From positions 1,674,001-1,738,000 of the forward strand of contig NC_089246.1 of the NCBI RefSeq assembly GCF_000512585.2: a DNA stretch of 64,000 nucleotides, given 5' to 3'. Under the pieces are notes generated by a model, which saw nothing but the letters and a program-made list of their open reading frames with translations, searched no databases and was not told the origin of the DNA. The DNA comes from Kwoniella bestiolae CBS 10118 (Eukaryota; Basidiomycota; Tremellomycetes; Tremellales; Cryptococcaceae). Position numbers and translations under genes: made by a program. Below are positions 22,492 to 34,840 of the stretch, one piece after another (position 1 is the stretch's first letter; each line of letters opens with the position of its first letter).

Positions 22492-25029
22492 CTGGTAATG
22501 TGAATCGGACCGGTTGATAATTCTGTTGCGCCTCCTGTCTGATCGTGAGATTTCATATGGACTTTTGAGCTCGATTGGTTGAACAGGGTGCAATGCAGAG
22601 GCTCGCAAGCTGCTCACGGCAGTCTAAGTGCGTCAGAAGAGCAGTATGAGAAGAACAGGTGGTCTTGTGGAGGTTGGAGGAAGAAAGGAACAACGCGCAA
22701 GAATATATTCTCATATGAGGGTCATGGGTCTAGACCGAGGATTGTTTCTGAGAAGGGAGTACAGTACGCGGAAATCATCTTAGGGCGAGTCTGTAGTGGG
22801 TATTGCTCGCTGGCTGCGCGCTCAACGAACACTCGTACTTTTGTGTTGTCAACGAGTGTGGATCGTAAGCTCAAGGTGGTTTGGGCTTGACCGCTTTGCA
22901 ACATTACACTAGTAGTCTGTCTGTACATCATAACCAATCCATTCTCTCCTACCTTTGGCCTCGCTCCCTAAAACGCCAAACGCCACTCAAAGGGCGTGCC
23001 ACACGTGTCTCTTCGTCGTTCATTCAGGGTATGTGAGGTAGCTTAAACCATTTAAACCCTGTCAAAACAACAACGTCATCCCTTGTGCCTTTCGATTTCG
23101 GAGGAGTGTACTGTACTAGCGCGTTCATCTTTGTTGTCTCTTGTTGCTCATTGTTGATTGATGTATTATATTTAGAGGTAGAGCGGTCGAGGTGGTGTCT
23201 GCGAGAGGATACGAGTAGGCATCACATGCTATGAGTAGAGTTCATGTACTGTATCATCCCTCGTTGCGTTTGTTGTTGTGGTTGACCACTTTGAGGCTGT
23301 GTTGAGAGAATGATTCCGGGACCCGGTCCTCACCGAAAGGTTAAATCTGAGATTATTGACGTTACCTTACCTCGTGAAAGGAGTACGAGTAGTTTGTTTT
23401 TTCGCAGTTTAGTTGTGGGAGTGAAGATATCATCGTACAAGTGATTGTTTCATTGATCATACACCACTATCATTATCATCACTATACTCTGCTCACACGA
23501 ATCTCAAGAGCCGTCAGTACAAGACAAGTCAGAACAGGACAGGACAGGGCATACACAGGATAGACGGAACGTATTAGTCATTGAAAGGTTGTTTGATGGT
23601 TCGTTTGGTCAGAGGTGAGTACCTATCTCGATATATATCTGATTCATGTGTATCTTTGGTGTGTATCCGTTTGAGTATCCTCGTCAACCACTTGAGGGAA
23701 GTAACGCATGGATCGTTGTCATTTGTTGTTGATTTCACCCTACTCCTCTGCTCTCCCCCCTTTGTTTTGCTTTACTCGTATCCTTCCTCCTTACGCTTTG
23801 ATGGTCTGTGCGGTGAGTGGGTGTGACCTGATCACCATCAAATGAGTTGGGTGATACAGTACATGCTCGTAGCTCGTAACCAAGTAAGAGCGTATAGAGA
23901 GGCGTTTCATATATACTCGCAGTTTCACTTCAACATTTGACATATGTAGTCGGAAAGTCAAGGATAGGATCGTTTGTGCCAAGAGCATTCCTCTATATCT
24001 GTTAACTCTTTACCAGAACCTTATCATCCACATTGTGTCGTTGTTCCATCAACTTCTTATACTTTGCATATACACATCCTCATCCTCATCCTCATCTCCC
24101 CATTCTTACATCGTGTAGCATACACATATGCACACATATACCCACATAGGCGCTTACACAATCATCCATCATATCGAACCCTGCACCTGCACCACTCTTT
24201 CGCACATACCTTTTTTCTTTGTTTTGCTTCTGCTTCCACTTCTTGATTGATTCAACTTGATCTCATCAACAACATACTGACTTTGTTTAGACATTCTTTC
24301 TCTCTTCATTCCTCTTTTGCCACCTACATAAATAGAACAGACAACACCATCATATCATAACCCGAGACGAGACAAGACAAGACGAACAACGACATTTTTA
24401 GTTTCCGAAACATCAACAAACACCGCTTGCGGGTTATCATTTCGGTTCTCTCAGCACCCACTCCCGACTGCACTCGAATAGTCATAGAAGATATCAAGCA
24501 TACCTCATTGTGAGTTGTTCTATTCTACCCCCCAAAGCTATTCTTATACCTGCACAAGGAGTACCACTGCAAACGAGAAGAGGACGAGCACATAGAGAGA
24601 GGGGGAGAAAGTCAAAGCTATGGCAGTAGTAGTAGTAGCGCGTGGTGGTCTGTGTGTTTGTCGTATAGAATCACTCCGTTGTTCATTGCTATTTTCCATC
24701 AAAGACACCCCCTTTGAACGTTAGGACTCTCTTTCTCATCCCATATCCCCCTTTTTCTTTCTCCTCACTCTAATCCCCAATCAACCACACTAGCCCCTCC
24801 ATGACTACGACCAGCACAACTCATCTGACTTCCCATCTCATCATCCTCTTAGATCACATAGACAAGCATAGAATAGATCAATCTGCTTTGGGGATCAGAT
24901 CTTGTGTATCCCAGGTTGGATGAGAATATAAGTTTTGATTGACGGTGTCAACGTGAGTCATCATCATCACTACTCATCCACGTAGCCTTTTGCCTCTGCC
25001 ACCTGCTGAGTACGATACAACACAGCACC
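22492..25029. promoter_or_regulatory. 2.5-kb gene-free region upstream of the Bni4-like gene
   Basis: No supportable protein gene is seen. The right half (from about 23960) is strongly C/T-rich on the plus strand, with a CATCCT microsatellite at 24075-24096 and GTA repeats near 24625. A donor-like GTGAGT at 24512 and acceptor-like CACAG at 25025, directly before CACCATGG, suggest a 5' UTR intron. This would be a long leader with short upstream ATGs, so translational control is possible (inference). Confidence 0.45.
24075..24096 (+). repeat. CATCCT microsatellite
   Basis: Three perfect 6-base units of CATCCT and a partial fourth lie in the C/T-rich leader region. Confidence 0.7.
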
Positions 25030-28000
25030 ATGGCAGCTGTCATGCAGCCCTCAACACACCGTCCTCCCTCCATGGACCGAACCCCTTCATTCGATCAACC
25101 AAGATCACGCTCCACACCCCCGTTTCAATCGCCTTACGACGCTCCTGCACCACACGTAAGGACCAACTCGACCTCTTCCAACGCTTCTCCATATAACCAA
25201 CCTTTTGCAAACTCATACTTCCCTCCAACGCATCAACATCAAATGTACGGCGTACAACCCCAACAATCTTGGACTGCCAACCCTGTACCTGCAACAGCAT
25301 TCTACAATCCCCCTTTCCAGGGTTTCCCAAACGGAGGCGGTCAACATCCCCATCAACCTGTCTACAATCAATTCCGACAATCTCAAGCTGACTTTGCAGC
25401 TTGGGCGAACGCTTACCAACATATGGTTATGGCCTCTGTGCAGAATGGTGGCCATCCAGGGGGTATGACTCCTCCAGCCGCTCCTGGTTCTGACCATAGT
25501 AGTTATGAAAGGAGGAGAACGAGCTCGGGCCCCGGTGGTCAAACTTTCAACGGTGGAAACAACAACAACAACAACGGATACTCTGATCAACAATCTTCCT
25601 ACCAACGTCCACCACCTCAGCAACAAGACTATCAAAACAATGCTATATCACCCCAAGCCGCTCCTGTCAAGCAACCCCAACCTCCTCAACCTTATCACCC
25701 ATACAAGCGGGGTCCTTCCACCAAACCCTCCACTGAGCGTTTACCGAGATCTTCGTCCATGCCGACTGGCCTACAGGAACAAGCGGCATCGGTATCTCGC
25801 TCGTCATCTGGTACAGTAGCTCAAGACCAATCTCGGACTCAATCTGTCCATGCCCCTCCTCCCCGACCTGCCGAGAAGCAGCGTGAACCTCCCGTACCAG
25901 TAGAAGAAGCGATAGTTCCTCCTCCCAGAATAGGCGATCACTCCAGAACGAATTCTTCAGGTAGTGAGCGATCTGCTTCTCGGGAGGTTCCTTCTGCCGC
26001 TCGAACAGCTTCTCCCGCTCCCAGACCCAGTACCTCCATCGCTCCAACCTCTCGAGCGTCCACACCTCTTCATCCTGGCCCTATCACCAATGCCACCAAT
26101 ACCCCTTCCGCATCTCGACCGTCTCCATTGTCTCAACCTTCTTCCACTCCTGAACCGACCGATAAAATGGTAAAGACTGGCGGGCTGAAAGGTAGACTAC
26201 GAAAGGCTTTGGACAAAGACGCGAAGACAGAGCAACGATCGGTCTCAGCTCCGTCCGCTTCAGTACCGATCGGCAAACAGTCACTTCCACCTAAACACTT
26301 CGCTTCTCCTTCCGAATCATCCACCCGCTCTGCTACTCCTCCCGCTACACCGCCTCAGGAGTTCAGAGCTCCATCTGCGCCATTCACCATGAACCCTGCT
26401 GCCATGGGTAGTGAGATCAGTTTAGCAGAGACTGAACGTACGGCTACTGTCTCGGGTGAACAGAAGGAGAAGGGCAAACGAAGTTTGTTTAGAATGAAGA
26501 ACATGTCTACGGATAATATCTCTTTGTCTTCTACGGTATCATCAGCCAGTATGATGATTAGGAAGATGGGCAGTATAGGTAAACTCGCGAGGAGGAACAG
26601 GTAAGTTGAATGAGACGCATATGGCAGCGCCTTCAGCTTACTCAATTGATTATTCTCAGTCTGATGGGAATCTCTCGTATCTTCAAGGACAAACCTAAAG
26701 AGGGCGAAGATGCTGCTTTACCTGAAAAGGACGGCAAAAAGAAGAAAGACAAGAAGAACAAAAAAGGTAAAGGTGAAGCTGCACCGGCAACAATCTCCCA
26801 CGCAGTAGCTGAATCAGATCGTCTGAATGAAGAGGAAGACCGAGCTTTGGCTGGCTTATCACCCGCTGCTAAACTTGCAAGACAACATACTCTACGATCA
26901 AGAGCTGAAGCAGTCAAGAAAGATACCCCCGCCAACACCGCCACCGGCGAACCGACCTGGGATCAGAACACGGCTACTCGACAGGGACAGAATGGTTCTC
27001 TACCCTCTTTAGGAAGTATGGGAGAGTCGATGTCTAGTCCCACCGGCTCGACCGGTCCTGAGGTTGTCCGAGTCAATCACGCTCAAGCGCCTACTGTCGT
27101 CCATGCTGTTGCCGTGACCGATCAAGAGTACGATTCTGCAGACGATTCGTCGGATGGTGAAACTGTTGAGGATGTGACTATGACCCTGGCGAAGACTCGA
27201 CTTTCGGCAGAAGCAGATGCCGAGTTCCAGGCTACTTGGGGTAACGCATGGATCGACAGGAATGCTATCCCCAAGAAAGGTATCTTGAAAGGTGAGTGTG
27301 GCGGAGTGAATACTGAAAGATCTGTTGGCTGACAGATATGTCTGCTATGTATTCAGCTATTTCATCATACTCCAACCTTGACGAAGCTGCTTCCTCAAGT
27401 GAGAGTAGACAACGATCCAATTCCACTCATACTTCCTCATCGAACAACGTTCCCGGCCCATTAGCTCAACTACCCTCCTCCAATCCAGCATTATTAGATG
27501 GATTGGTCCACCCTTCACCGCAGGTCGATCCAGCATACGATCCGTTCTCACCTGCCTTTTCACCATTCGATTCGCCCACTACCACTACCAATGGAGGTAA
27601 CGAATCGTTCTATGCCAACCCGAACCAAAATTCCTCTGCACCTGCTTTATCACTAATCGGAACGATGAACAATAAGCCGCCTCAGAACCGATCGATGACT
27701 GCTCCTGTGGCTAGACGAAGGATCAACTGGGCGCCTGAATGCGCTGTCTATCAGACTTATGATAGTGGGACGTACGATAGGAGAAGCGAACCTGCTACTT
27801 GTAACAGGTTGACTCCGGAGTTGGCTATGGCTATTAAGCAAGAGTGGGTAACATCTGAACACGAATCTCACCACTTATCTACTCATGCATCTTGCTTGTC
27901 ACTTCCCTCTCGCTCTTGCCTAGTCTAGCATCTGCTCTGTAACCCAGGTATCAGTAGAAAGGGCATGCTGACATTAGTTGTTATGATGATAGACTCAACG

Positions 28001-28065
28001 CTTTCAAACTTGAAATGCCAGTTCATCCTTCCTCCAAAATGTATACGCATTACTTTGCGTGGTGA
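25030..28065 (+). CDS. Bni4/Afr1-like protein-phosphatase-1 targeting protein
   Basis: Four exons give 920 aa: 25030-26600, 26660-27291, 27357-27843 and 27993-28065. The start sits in CACCATGG, a near-ideal context. Most of the protein is low complexity (Gln/Pro/Asn/Ser), with basic patches (GGLKGRLRKALDK; SMMIRKMGSIGKLARR) and a Lys-rich stretch at the start of exon 2. The last ~65 residues are conserved-looking: RRRINWAPECAVYQTYDSG, a YDRRSEPATCNRLTP segment, then an IKQELNAFKLEMPVH-type helix and a THYF end. As I recall the fungal Bni4/Afr1 family, this C-terminal block binds the PP1 catalytic subunit Glc7 and targets it to the bud neck or cortex; RINW could be the PP1-docking motif. The acceptor at 27356 is chosen because CTGAC lies at a suitable distance; an alternative at 27335 adds seven residues in frame. 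The stop codon itself may be split by an intron. Confidence 0.68.
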
Positions 28066-28867
28066 GTGATACCCTCTTCGACGTTGGAATGTCACCTGCC
28101 AGGAATAAGCTGATCATATGAAAACAGATTTTATCCGGTCGAACACGTTATTACGACCTTTCTGTATAAAACGTGAAACGCGAAACAGCAAAAGTACGAT
28201 ACGCCAGATAATACCAATCATACCTCATCCTTACCACTTCTTGAAGAAGTATCAAGGAAGCATATTTATGTATATATATATACATATACCAAGCATCCCT
28301 ACCTTTACGAACACTTTCCCTATCAATTCAGTTTCCCATCGTTTCTTTCGTTCAGTCATGTTACTTTATCTTCATTAATATGTATACCTGTATGATTTCT
28401 GTCTTCTCCTTTGCTTCCAAGTGACATTTGTTTAAAGCGATTCAGGTTTGTGAGATAGGTAGATAGGAGGAAGGGAGTGATTTGTATATAAATTAGACTA
28501 TGCGTTATTGATATATCGTATGCGATTAGTAGACATGCCTTGGAAGCAGCGTTGGGGCTGTGAGCATGACAGCAGTAGTATCTATGCTATAAATACATGT
28601 GATATCTCAAATGAGCATATGGTGTATCTCAGGATTTCTGTATGGTGGCGCCTGTTACCGCATGGTTTAAACTCATATTTGGTGTCGGAAGTGTCCGGTT
28701 AAAGCGGCGAGTGGATGTAAGCGTGTGGTCGATGTATTCAAAGCAAAGGAAATCAAGATCATGTATTTGATCACTCATCTACCTTCCTGACTTAGCTCGT
28801 CTACCTCCCTAACTATAGCAACCCACAAGAATCAAGAAGAGACGCAACACACAACGCACAAAACGAA
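28066..28867. other. Intergenic, 3' flank and aminopeptidase promoter
   Basis: No gene is supported. A TATATATATA-like stretch near 28268-28285 follows the Bni4-like 3' end. C/T-rich sequence precedes the start at 28868. Confidence 0.5.
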
Positions 28868-31800
28868 ATGTCATTCTCCCCTCACTTCACCTCCTCCTCC
28901 ACGGGAGTCACCACCTCCCCATTCGACAAAGACCTAGCGACGCTCTCCAACTACCTTGAAATAGTTACCAAGCACATCAAGATTGACTGGGAGATCGACT
29001 GGGACCAAAAGACGTTCGGTGGATATGCCGAATTGACGATGGAGAGTAGGGTCGAGGGGTTGGGGGAAGTTAGGTTGGATAGTAGTTTCTTAGATATCAA
29101 GGACGTTCAAATTGGGGGAAAGGGGGTGGTGAGTCTTCTTTGGTTGGCTGGATTATTTGGTGTCCTGTGTATGTTTTGAAGGGGGGGTGGTAGCGTTGGA
29201 TCTGATGTGGATGTGGGATGGCGTTTGCTGTTTACTTCTTAGTGGAGTCCCTCGTTTGCTGAGAGAAATCCATTGGATGGACTATTGCAAGAGGCAGTAC
29301 GGTACATGACATGACATACGAGACTGCCTTCTCACAAGATGAACCTTCAAATAACCATCTCATCAGATGACGAGAGCTGACTCGCCTTCTGGACAACCAT
29401 AGGAACACTCCCTCGACAACAGGGTCGACGTCATGGGCGAAGCATTACGCATCAAGTTGCCCAGATCACTCAACAAAGGCGAGGTGAGTCCTTCTCTCAT
29501 ATCCATTAATCAATCTAGCCTGTATCTCGATCAACAATACGGGGCGACGTTAATTAAACTAACCGACCGACATTGATCCAGTCAACCACCATCAAAATCA
29601 CATACAACACCACCCCGCAATGCACAGCCGTAGGATGGCTCGAACCTGCCCAGACCAAATCGGGCAAACACCCCTACCTCTATTCTCAGGCTCAGGCAAT
29701 CCACGCGAGGTCCATGTTACCTTGTCAAGATACGCCGGCTGTCAAGGCGACATACGAGGCGAAAGTTAGATCTGGGAGGGGGCTGGAGGTGCTGCTCAGT
29801 GGACAGAGGAGGGGGGTTAGGGATGTGCAGGGACGGGGAGAGGGGTGGAGGGAATTTGCTTATGAGCAGGTGGGTTTGTATTTCATTGTGATCATGACCC
29901 AGGGATGGATAACCGGGAAGATACGATATCCACTCTTCTTCTGACGGCTCAAAGCTGATTATTGTGACTGCCTCCTCGCAGCCCGTCGGTATCCCCTCGT
30001 ACCTCATTGCCATTGCTGCTGGTGAACTCAACCATAAATCCTTTGAAAACCTTGCAGGTAGAAATTGGTCGACTGGATGTTGGACCGAAGTAGGCTCAGT
30101 TTTGTGTGTTGAAAGCATCTAACGAATGAGCTGATCGATGAAAATTATAGCCCTTGAACATGGATAAGGCGTTCTGGGAGTTCCACAAAGATACTGCCAA
30201 GTGAGTGATACCTGCTTTCATGTGTAGTGGAACTGAAGCTAATCCGCCTCTTCGTCGTAGCTTCGTCAAAACCGCTGAAGATCTCACTTCACCATACAAA
30301 TTCGGAGTGTACGATATCTTGTTCTTACCCGAATCATTCCCTTACGGAGGTGAGTTGGCAATTTGGTATGTACTGGATTTGGGTTTGAGCTGATCAAACA
30401 CGCTAGGTATGGAAAACTCCTGTTTGACTTTCGCTACCCCCACGATCATCGCCGGTGACAGAAGTCAGGTTGATGTGGTAGCTCATGAGATCAGTCATGT
30501 GAGCAGCTTCCTCTGATAAAGGGACTACGCAAGATGGATTGCGAACGCATTACGTTGAGCTGATATGTGATCACTCGGCAGTCTTGGTTCGGAAATGGTA
30601 TTGGATGTGCTTCGTGGTGCCACTTCTGGCTGAACGAGGTGAGTCATTCTGCGTAGACTTGGCTAGATTTTGGCTCATCATCCGACAATAGGGCTGGACC
30701 ACTTACCTTGAACGATTGGTAAGCTCGACTCTCTTCAATATGGCTGGCAGTGTAGCTGACTTGCAACGTAGATTATGAGGGAGACGCACGGCGAACTCGA
30801 TAGACAATTGTATGTCGTTTGTTGCCTCATTACAGATATCGCATTAGCTGATAACATCGTTCAACCAGGTCATACATCGTCGGTCAGTACCACTCTCGCA
30901 AGCTGTCTTTCATCTTCCAAGCTGAGTAATGTGGTCAACAGGTCGACGAGGTCTTGTGGGTGATCTTGAGAGACTCAATCCGAGGTTCCAGAAATTGGTG
31001 ATTGAGTATAAAGAGCACGAAGATCGTGAGTATTCTTATCCGCCCTATCGAGATAACACGACATTAGGCTGATATGGAGTATCGCAGCCGACGAAGGGTA
31101 TAGTCAAGTACCTTACGAGAAGGTAAGACCAGATCCGTCAATGCAGAAACAGCTTGCAACAACCTAATCATGACTTCGTTACGTAGGGAGCAAATTTCCT
31201 TCTCTACCTCGAACGTACTTTGGGTGGATTGGAGAACTTCATACCATACATGAAAGATTACGTCAAGACCTTTGAAGGGACATCTATCACCACCGAACAA
31301 TGGCGAGAACACTTGTTCCATTACTTCAAACAACATCAGGATGGAGAGGAGTTAACTAGGAGATTAGGTAAAGTTGATTGGGATGAGGTGCGTCCATTTT
31401 GAGAAACGTTGAGAGTTATCGCTCATGTATACTTGGATAGTGGCTCCATGGTACTGGTCTTGATCTTTGCGTTGATATTCAATACGACGATACTCTCTCC
31501 AAAGCTGTGGGTCTCATTCGACTTCAAGACAAGGCTGAGCTGATTATTTTGTGTATTCAGTGCTATGATCTCGCTGCTAGATGGGACAAAGCTCGAGATG
31601 GGGATGTATCAGCCTTCACCAAGGACGATATCAAAGACTTCTCATCAACTCAGACTGGTCAGTTGCTCCCCCCTCGAGGTAATCCTTTGCCTTACTATCT
31701 CCGAGAAGGTCGTACGCAATTTAGGGGTCATGCTGATTCGATCTCCAAATCATAGTCGTCTTCCTCGATAAATTAGAAACATACGATACCCTCCCACCCA

Positions 31801-32243
31801 AAGTGGTCGCTGCTCTCGATAAGTTGTATGGAGTAGGATCGACAGGTAATGCCGAGATCGGATTGAGGTTCTTCGAAGTTGCTTTAAAGAGCGGTCCAGA
31901 ATATGCCGAAGCGGCTGCCGGTAAGTTCGACAACTTTCATTAATCATCTCAGTTCATCTAGCAACTTCGTATCGCATCTGATGCCATGGATGTCTGTTCG
32001 CACAGCCTGGGTAATCAATAAAGGAAGGATGAAGTTCTGCAGACCTGTATTCAGATTACTGAACGAGCAGAAACCTGAATTGGCAAAATCTACTTTCTTG
32101 AAACACGCTAATTTCTACGTGAGTAAGATGTCTACATGTATATGGGAGTTCACGAATCAAGTTTGATAACGTTCCTTGTCCTGTAGCACCCCATCGCTAG
32201 GAAGATGATTGCGAAGGATTTAGGAGTCAAAGTTGATGCCTAG
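28868..32243 (+). CDS. Leukotriene A4 hydrolase-like M1 aminopeptidase
   Basis: Nineteen exons give 640 aa: 28868-29128, 29403-29483, 29582-29869, 29982-30089, 30151-30200, 30261-30349, 30407-30498, 30582-30638, 30692-30718, 30772-30809, 30869-30882, 30942-31025, 31088-31122, 31187-31387, 31441-31506, 31561-31657, 31756-31920, 32006-32118 and 32187-32243. The exopeptidase motif GMEN (293-296) and the zinc site HEISH (319-323) followed 18 residues later by Glu342 in WLNEGWTTYLER are all present, as is the LTA4H-type C-terminal helical domain (WDKARDGDVSAF, then KSTFLKHANFY). The family comprises cytosolic or nuclear zinc aminopeptidases, some with epoxide-hydrolase activity; I would predict peptidase activity only. 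Exons of 14, 27, 35 and 38 bases are unusually small. All joints keep frame. Confidence 0.93.
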
Positions 32244-32598
32244 ATCTAGAACCTAACAGGCAATTGATCTGGACGGTTTTAATTTGATTCATTGATCCCT
32301 TTGCTGAAGTGGTCTTGTATTTGATGCATCCTTTCGCATGTCAGTTCCTGGATGTCACAAGTAGATGACTTCACCTGCATTCAGTATGAGAGATCGGTCG
32401 AACGAGCAATGAGGGCGAGGGCATATATATATATGCCTGCTGTCTCGAGTTCTGCATAGCACGTGGTTTGCGCATGGTCATAACGTCAGCGCACGTATGT
32501 ATCCTCCCCTACCTGTTAGTTCACCTCGAGATAAAAAGTTGAATTTGCACTTCAGCTCGGGTTCCAAACGCATGCTGAACCATCATCAACAGACCCCA
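32244..32598. other. Short intergenic, tandem genes
   Basis: These 355 bases separate the aminopeptidase stop and the ZNRD2-type start. An alternating TA run lies at 32424-32434. No gene is seen. Confidence 0.5.
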
Positions 32599-33840
32599 AT
32601 GCCAGCTCCAGTGATGTCCCAACTCGAAAACACATCTGCCATTGTATGTTTATTCCGGGTTCCATCTTGTCTGTAATGTGTATCTGCATCTTCATCAGCT
32701 AATAGTATGGTGGGGTACTGATGTCCATTAGCTCGGCGAATACATGTTGAAAGGATGGACTCTGACAGACCTGCACTGTTCGGACTGTCGAGTGACCCCT
32801 CTGATGAGAGAACCAAGTGGGTCTGCCGAGAGGGAAGCGAGGGAGAGGATCCAGTTCTGTGCGTTGTGTGACGGACGACCTGAGGGGAGGATGTCCACCT
32901 CTCAACCTCAACCTCAACCTGGCTCAAACACAAACCTTCGGCCTGACGAGGTGGAAGAAAGGAAAGGACCGAATCAATCACAATCTGACGAAGCTGCCCT
33001 TTCCATATCCGATCTGCTTCTCAGGGGATATTCGCTCCTGGGTAATAATTGTCCCAATACGCAATGTAAGGGGATCCCCCTGGTGGGATACCCGAGGAAA
33101 GTGGACGGATCGAAAGATTCTAGAAAGATGTGTGTGAGTTGCGGGTCTAGGTGGATAGATGAGAATGAAGTACACAGTCAGGGTATGAAGGTCGTACCGC
33201 CTCAACAGGAGGAACAGATCGAAAGTCCTAGGACGAAAGCTAGAAACCAATTATACGGGTTGGATGGTGGGAAAGGGAAACAAAAGCGGGAAGAAAAAGA
33301 TGTTGAGGAGTTTGAGAGGCGAGCGAAAGAGAGTGCTAGGAGATTGGCGAGCGAGAGTGAAAGCCAGAATGGAGCTGGAGCAAACGTCGAGGATGTAGAT
33401 ATGGAAGATGAGGTGATCGATAATGACATGCACCTAGCGACTATGCGATCTGTGAGTTGACATATGTTCTACTGAACCCTGGACTCAATAATAGAACCGA
33501 CATTTTGTTATATGGAAGCTGATATGAATGAAAGGTACAATCCACCGGTCCTATACGTCCCTCACCTATGCCTCGACCACATAACCAACCTACCCCTCCG
33601 TCCCCTTCTTCCCCACTGGGCAAAGCCCTATCGTCCACTTCCAACTCCCTCTCATCCACTCTTCAGAACCTCTCTCAATCGCTCGAACGATATACCTCGC
33701 AGGGACCCTCGCAAAGGAGGATAGGTGGAGAGGAGGAAAGTGGGAAATGGTTTGTGGATCTCAAATTGCATACTGAGGCTATAAAGGATGTGTTGGGTGT
33801 TTTGGGACAGGTTGAGAGAGCTAAGAGGGTGGGTTATTAG
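32599..33840 (+). CDS. Double ZNRD2 / SSSCA1-type zinc-ribbon protein
   Basis: Three exons give 356 aa: 32599-32643, 32732-33451 and 33535-33840. Residues ~16-65 match the Sjogren/scleroderma autoantigen 1 (ZNRD2, p27) domain: LGEYMLKGWTLTDLHCSDC, PLMRE, then CALCDG. A second, similar unit follows at ~115-170: ISDLLLRGYSLLGNNCP, GIPLVGYPR, then CVSCGSRW. Each unit pairs two Cys knuckles, so each should bind one zinc. A basic coiled stretch (KQKREEKDVEEFERRAKESA), an acidic patch and a Ser/Pro-rich C-terminal tail with a short helix (HTEAIKDVLGVLGQVERAK) complete it. The function of this family in fungi is poorly known; human ZNRD2 has been linked to mitosis. The double domain is the notable feature. 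Confidence 0.8.
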
Positions 33841-34058
33841 GTTGTTTCTTTGGGAGCGCGGTTGTTGGAGAGGCTGCGAGCATATTGTTGTAGAATTTAA
33901 GTGGGGTCGTTGATGAGATAACGAGACACGTTATGCAAGTGGGTATGATGATTAGTAATGTGTACATTGAGTTCACATCATTATACCTAATAGCTACATG
34001 ATATCGTGTATGGTATGATACACTACTTACAACCACGCTGCCCTCCCTGCTATACCCC
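33841..34058. other. Short convergent intergenic region
   Basis: These 218 bases lie between two convergent stops. No feature is seen. Confidence 0.5.
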
Positions 34059-34840
34059 CTAGATATGAGTCGGTCCATGTCCGGTGGTTCCGTGAGCATG
34101 CATCGGATCAGCACCCAACCCCACGGCCCTCTGTCTCCTCATACCCGCTTCATGTTCCAGCCGTTCAGCCTCACTGAGCTCGGAAGCCTGCATCTTCAGG
34201 TGATCGGCCTGTGCGAGATGCGCCGCTGATTTCTCTTTCTGCGGAGGGCAAACCCAAAGTGTCAACATCTTGCGCTTCTTCCTCTCCGTATCGGTATAGA
34301 CATGAAGGCTTGGAGATATATTGCTGTGCCAGATGGTACTGCAGATCCATACACTTGGATACTCACCATCGACGTGGAATGCAAGAAATTACCCAACTTC
34401 TCTTCCCTGTGACCTTTCTTCTCCAGCTTTATGGCTTCTTTAGCATCTGGCGTGGACCCGCTGTGGACCCCATGTAAAGGTGCTGGACCGGTGTTTACCT
34501 GCGTTTTAGCGTTAGTCAGTACTGAGTACCTCAATATGGACAAATGTGCGTGGACGGTGTAGAAGACAGTAGTGGATGAAGTATCACTACTCACATGACC
34601 AGCTCCAGCAACAGGAGCAGGATGAGCCCCATGACCACCGGTATACGCAGGACCAGTACCAGATACACCTTGTCCTGTGTGATGTCCTAATGGTCCTTCG
34701 TTGCGGTTGATCCCTCCATATCCACTATTGGGTGCGTTGCCCAATGTCGCATTGCCCGTAGTGTAGGGGTTGTTGGAATTGTGGCCCACTCCGGTGGTTG
34801 TAGTGTCGTATTCATTTGATTTCTTACTTAGTAAACCCAT
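34059..34840 (-). CDS. Small Gly/His/Asn-rich hydrophilic protein, unknown
   Basis: Three exons give 185 aa: 34840-34595, 34498-34367 and 34238-34059. The start MGLLSKKSNEYD at 34840 follows an A/T-rich leader. The first ~100 residues are low complexity (Gly, Asn, His, Thr; HHTGQGVSGTGP, GGHGAHPAPVAGAGH). The second half is helical and charged: KEAIKLEKKGHREEKLGNF, then KEKSAAHLAQADHLKMQASELSEAERLEHEAG, which could form an amphipathic helix or coiled coil. The tail again is His/Gly-rich. Such hydrophilic, disordered-looking proteins in fungi are often stress-induced, but nothing here proves it. I do not recognise a named family. Confidence 0.68.
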
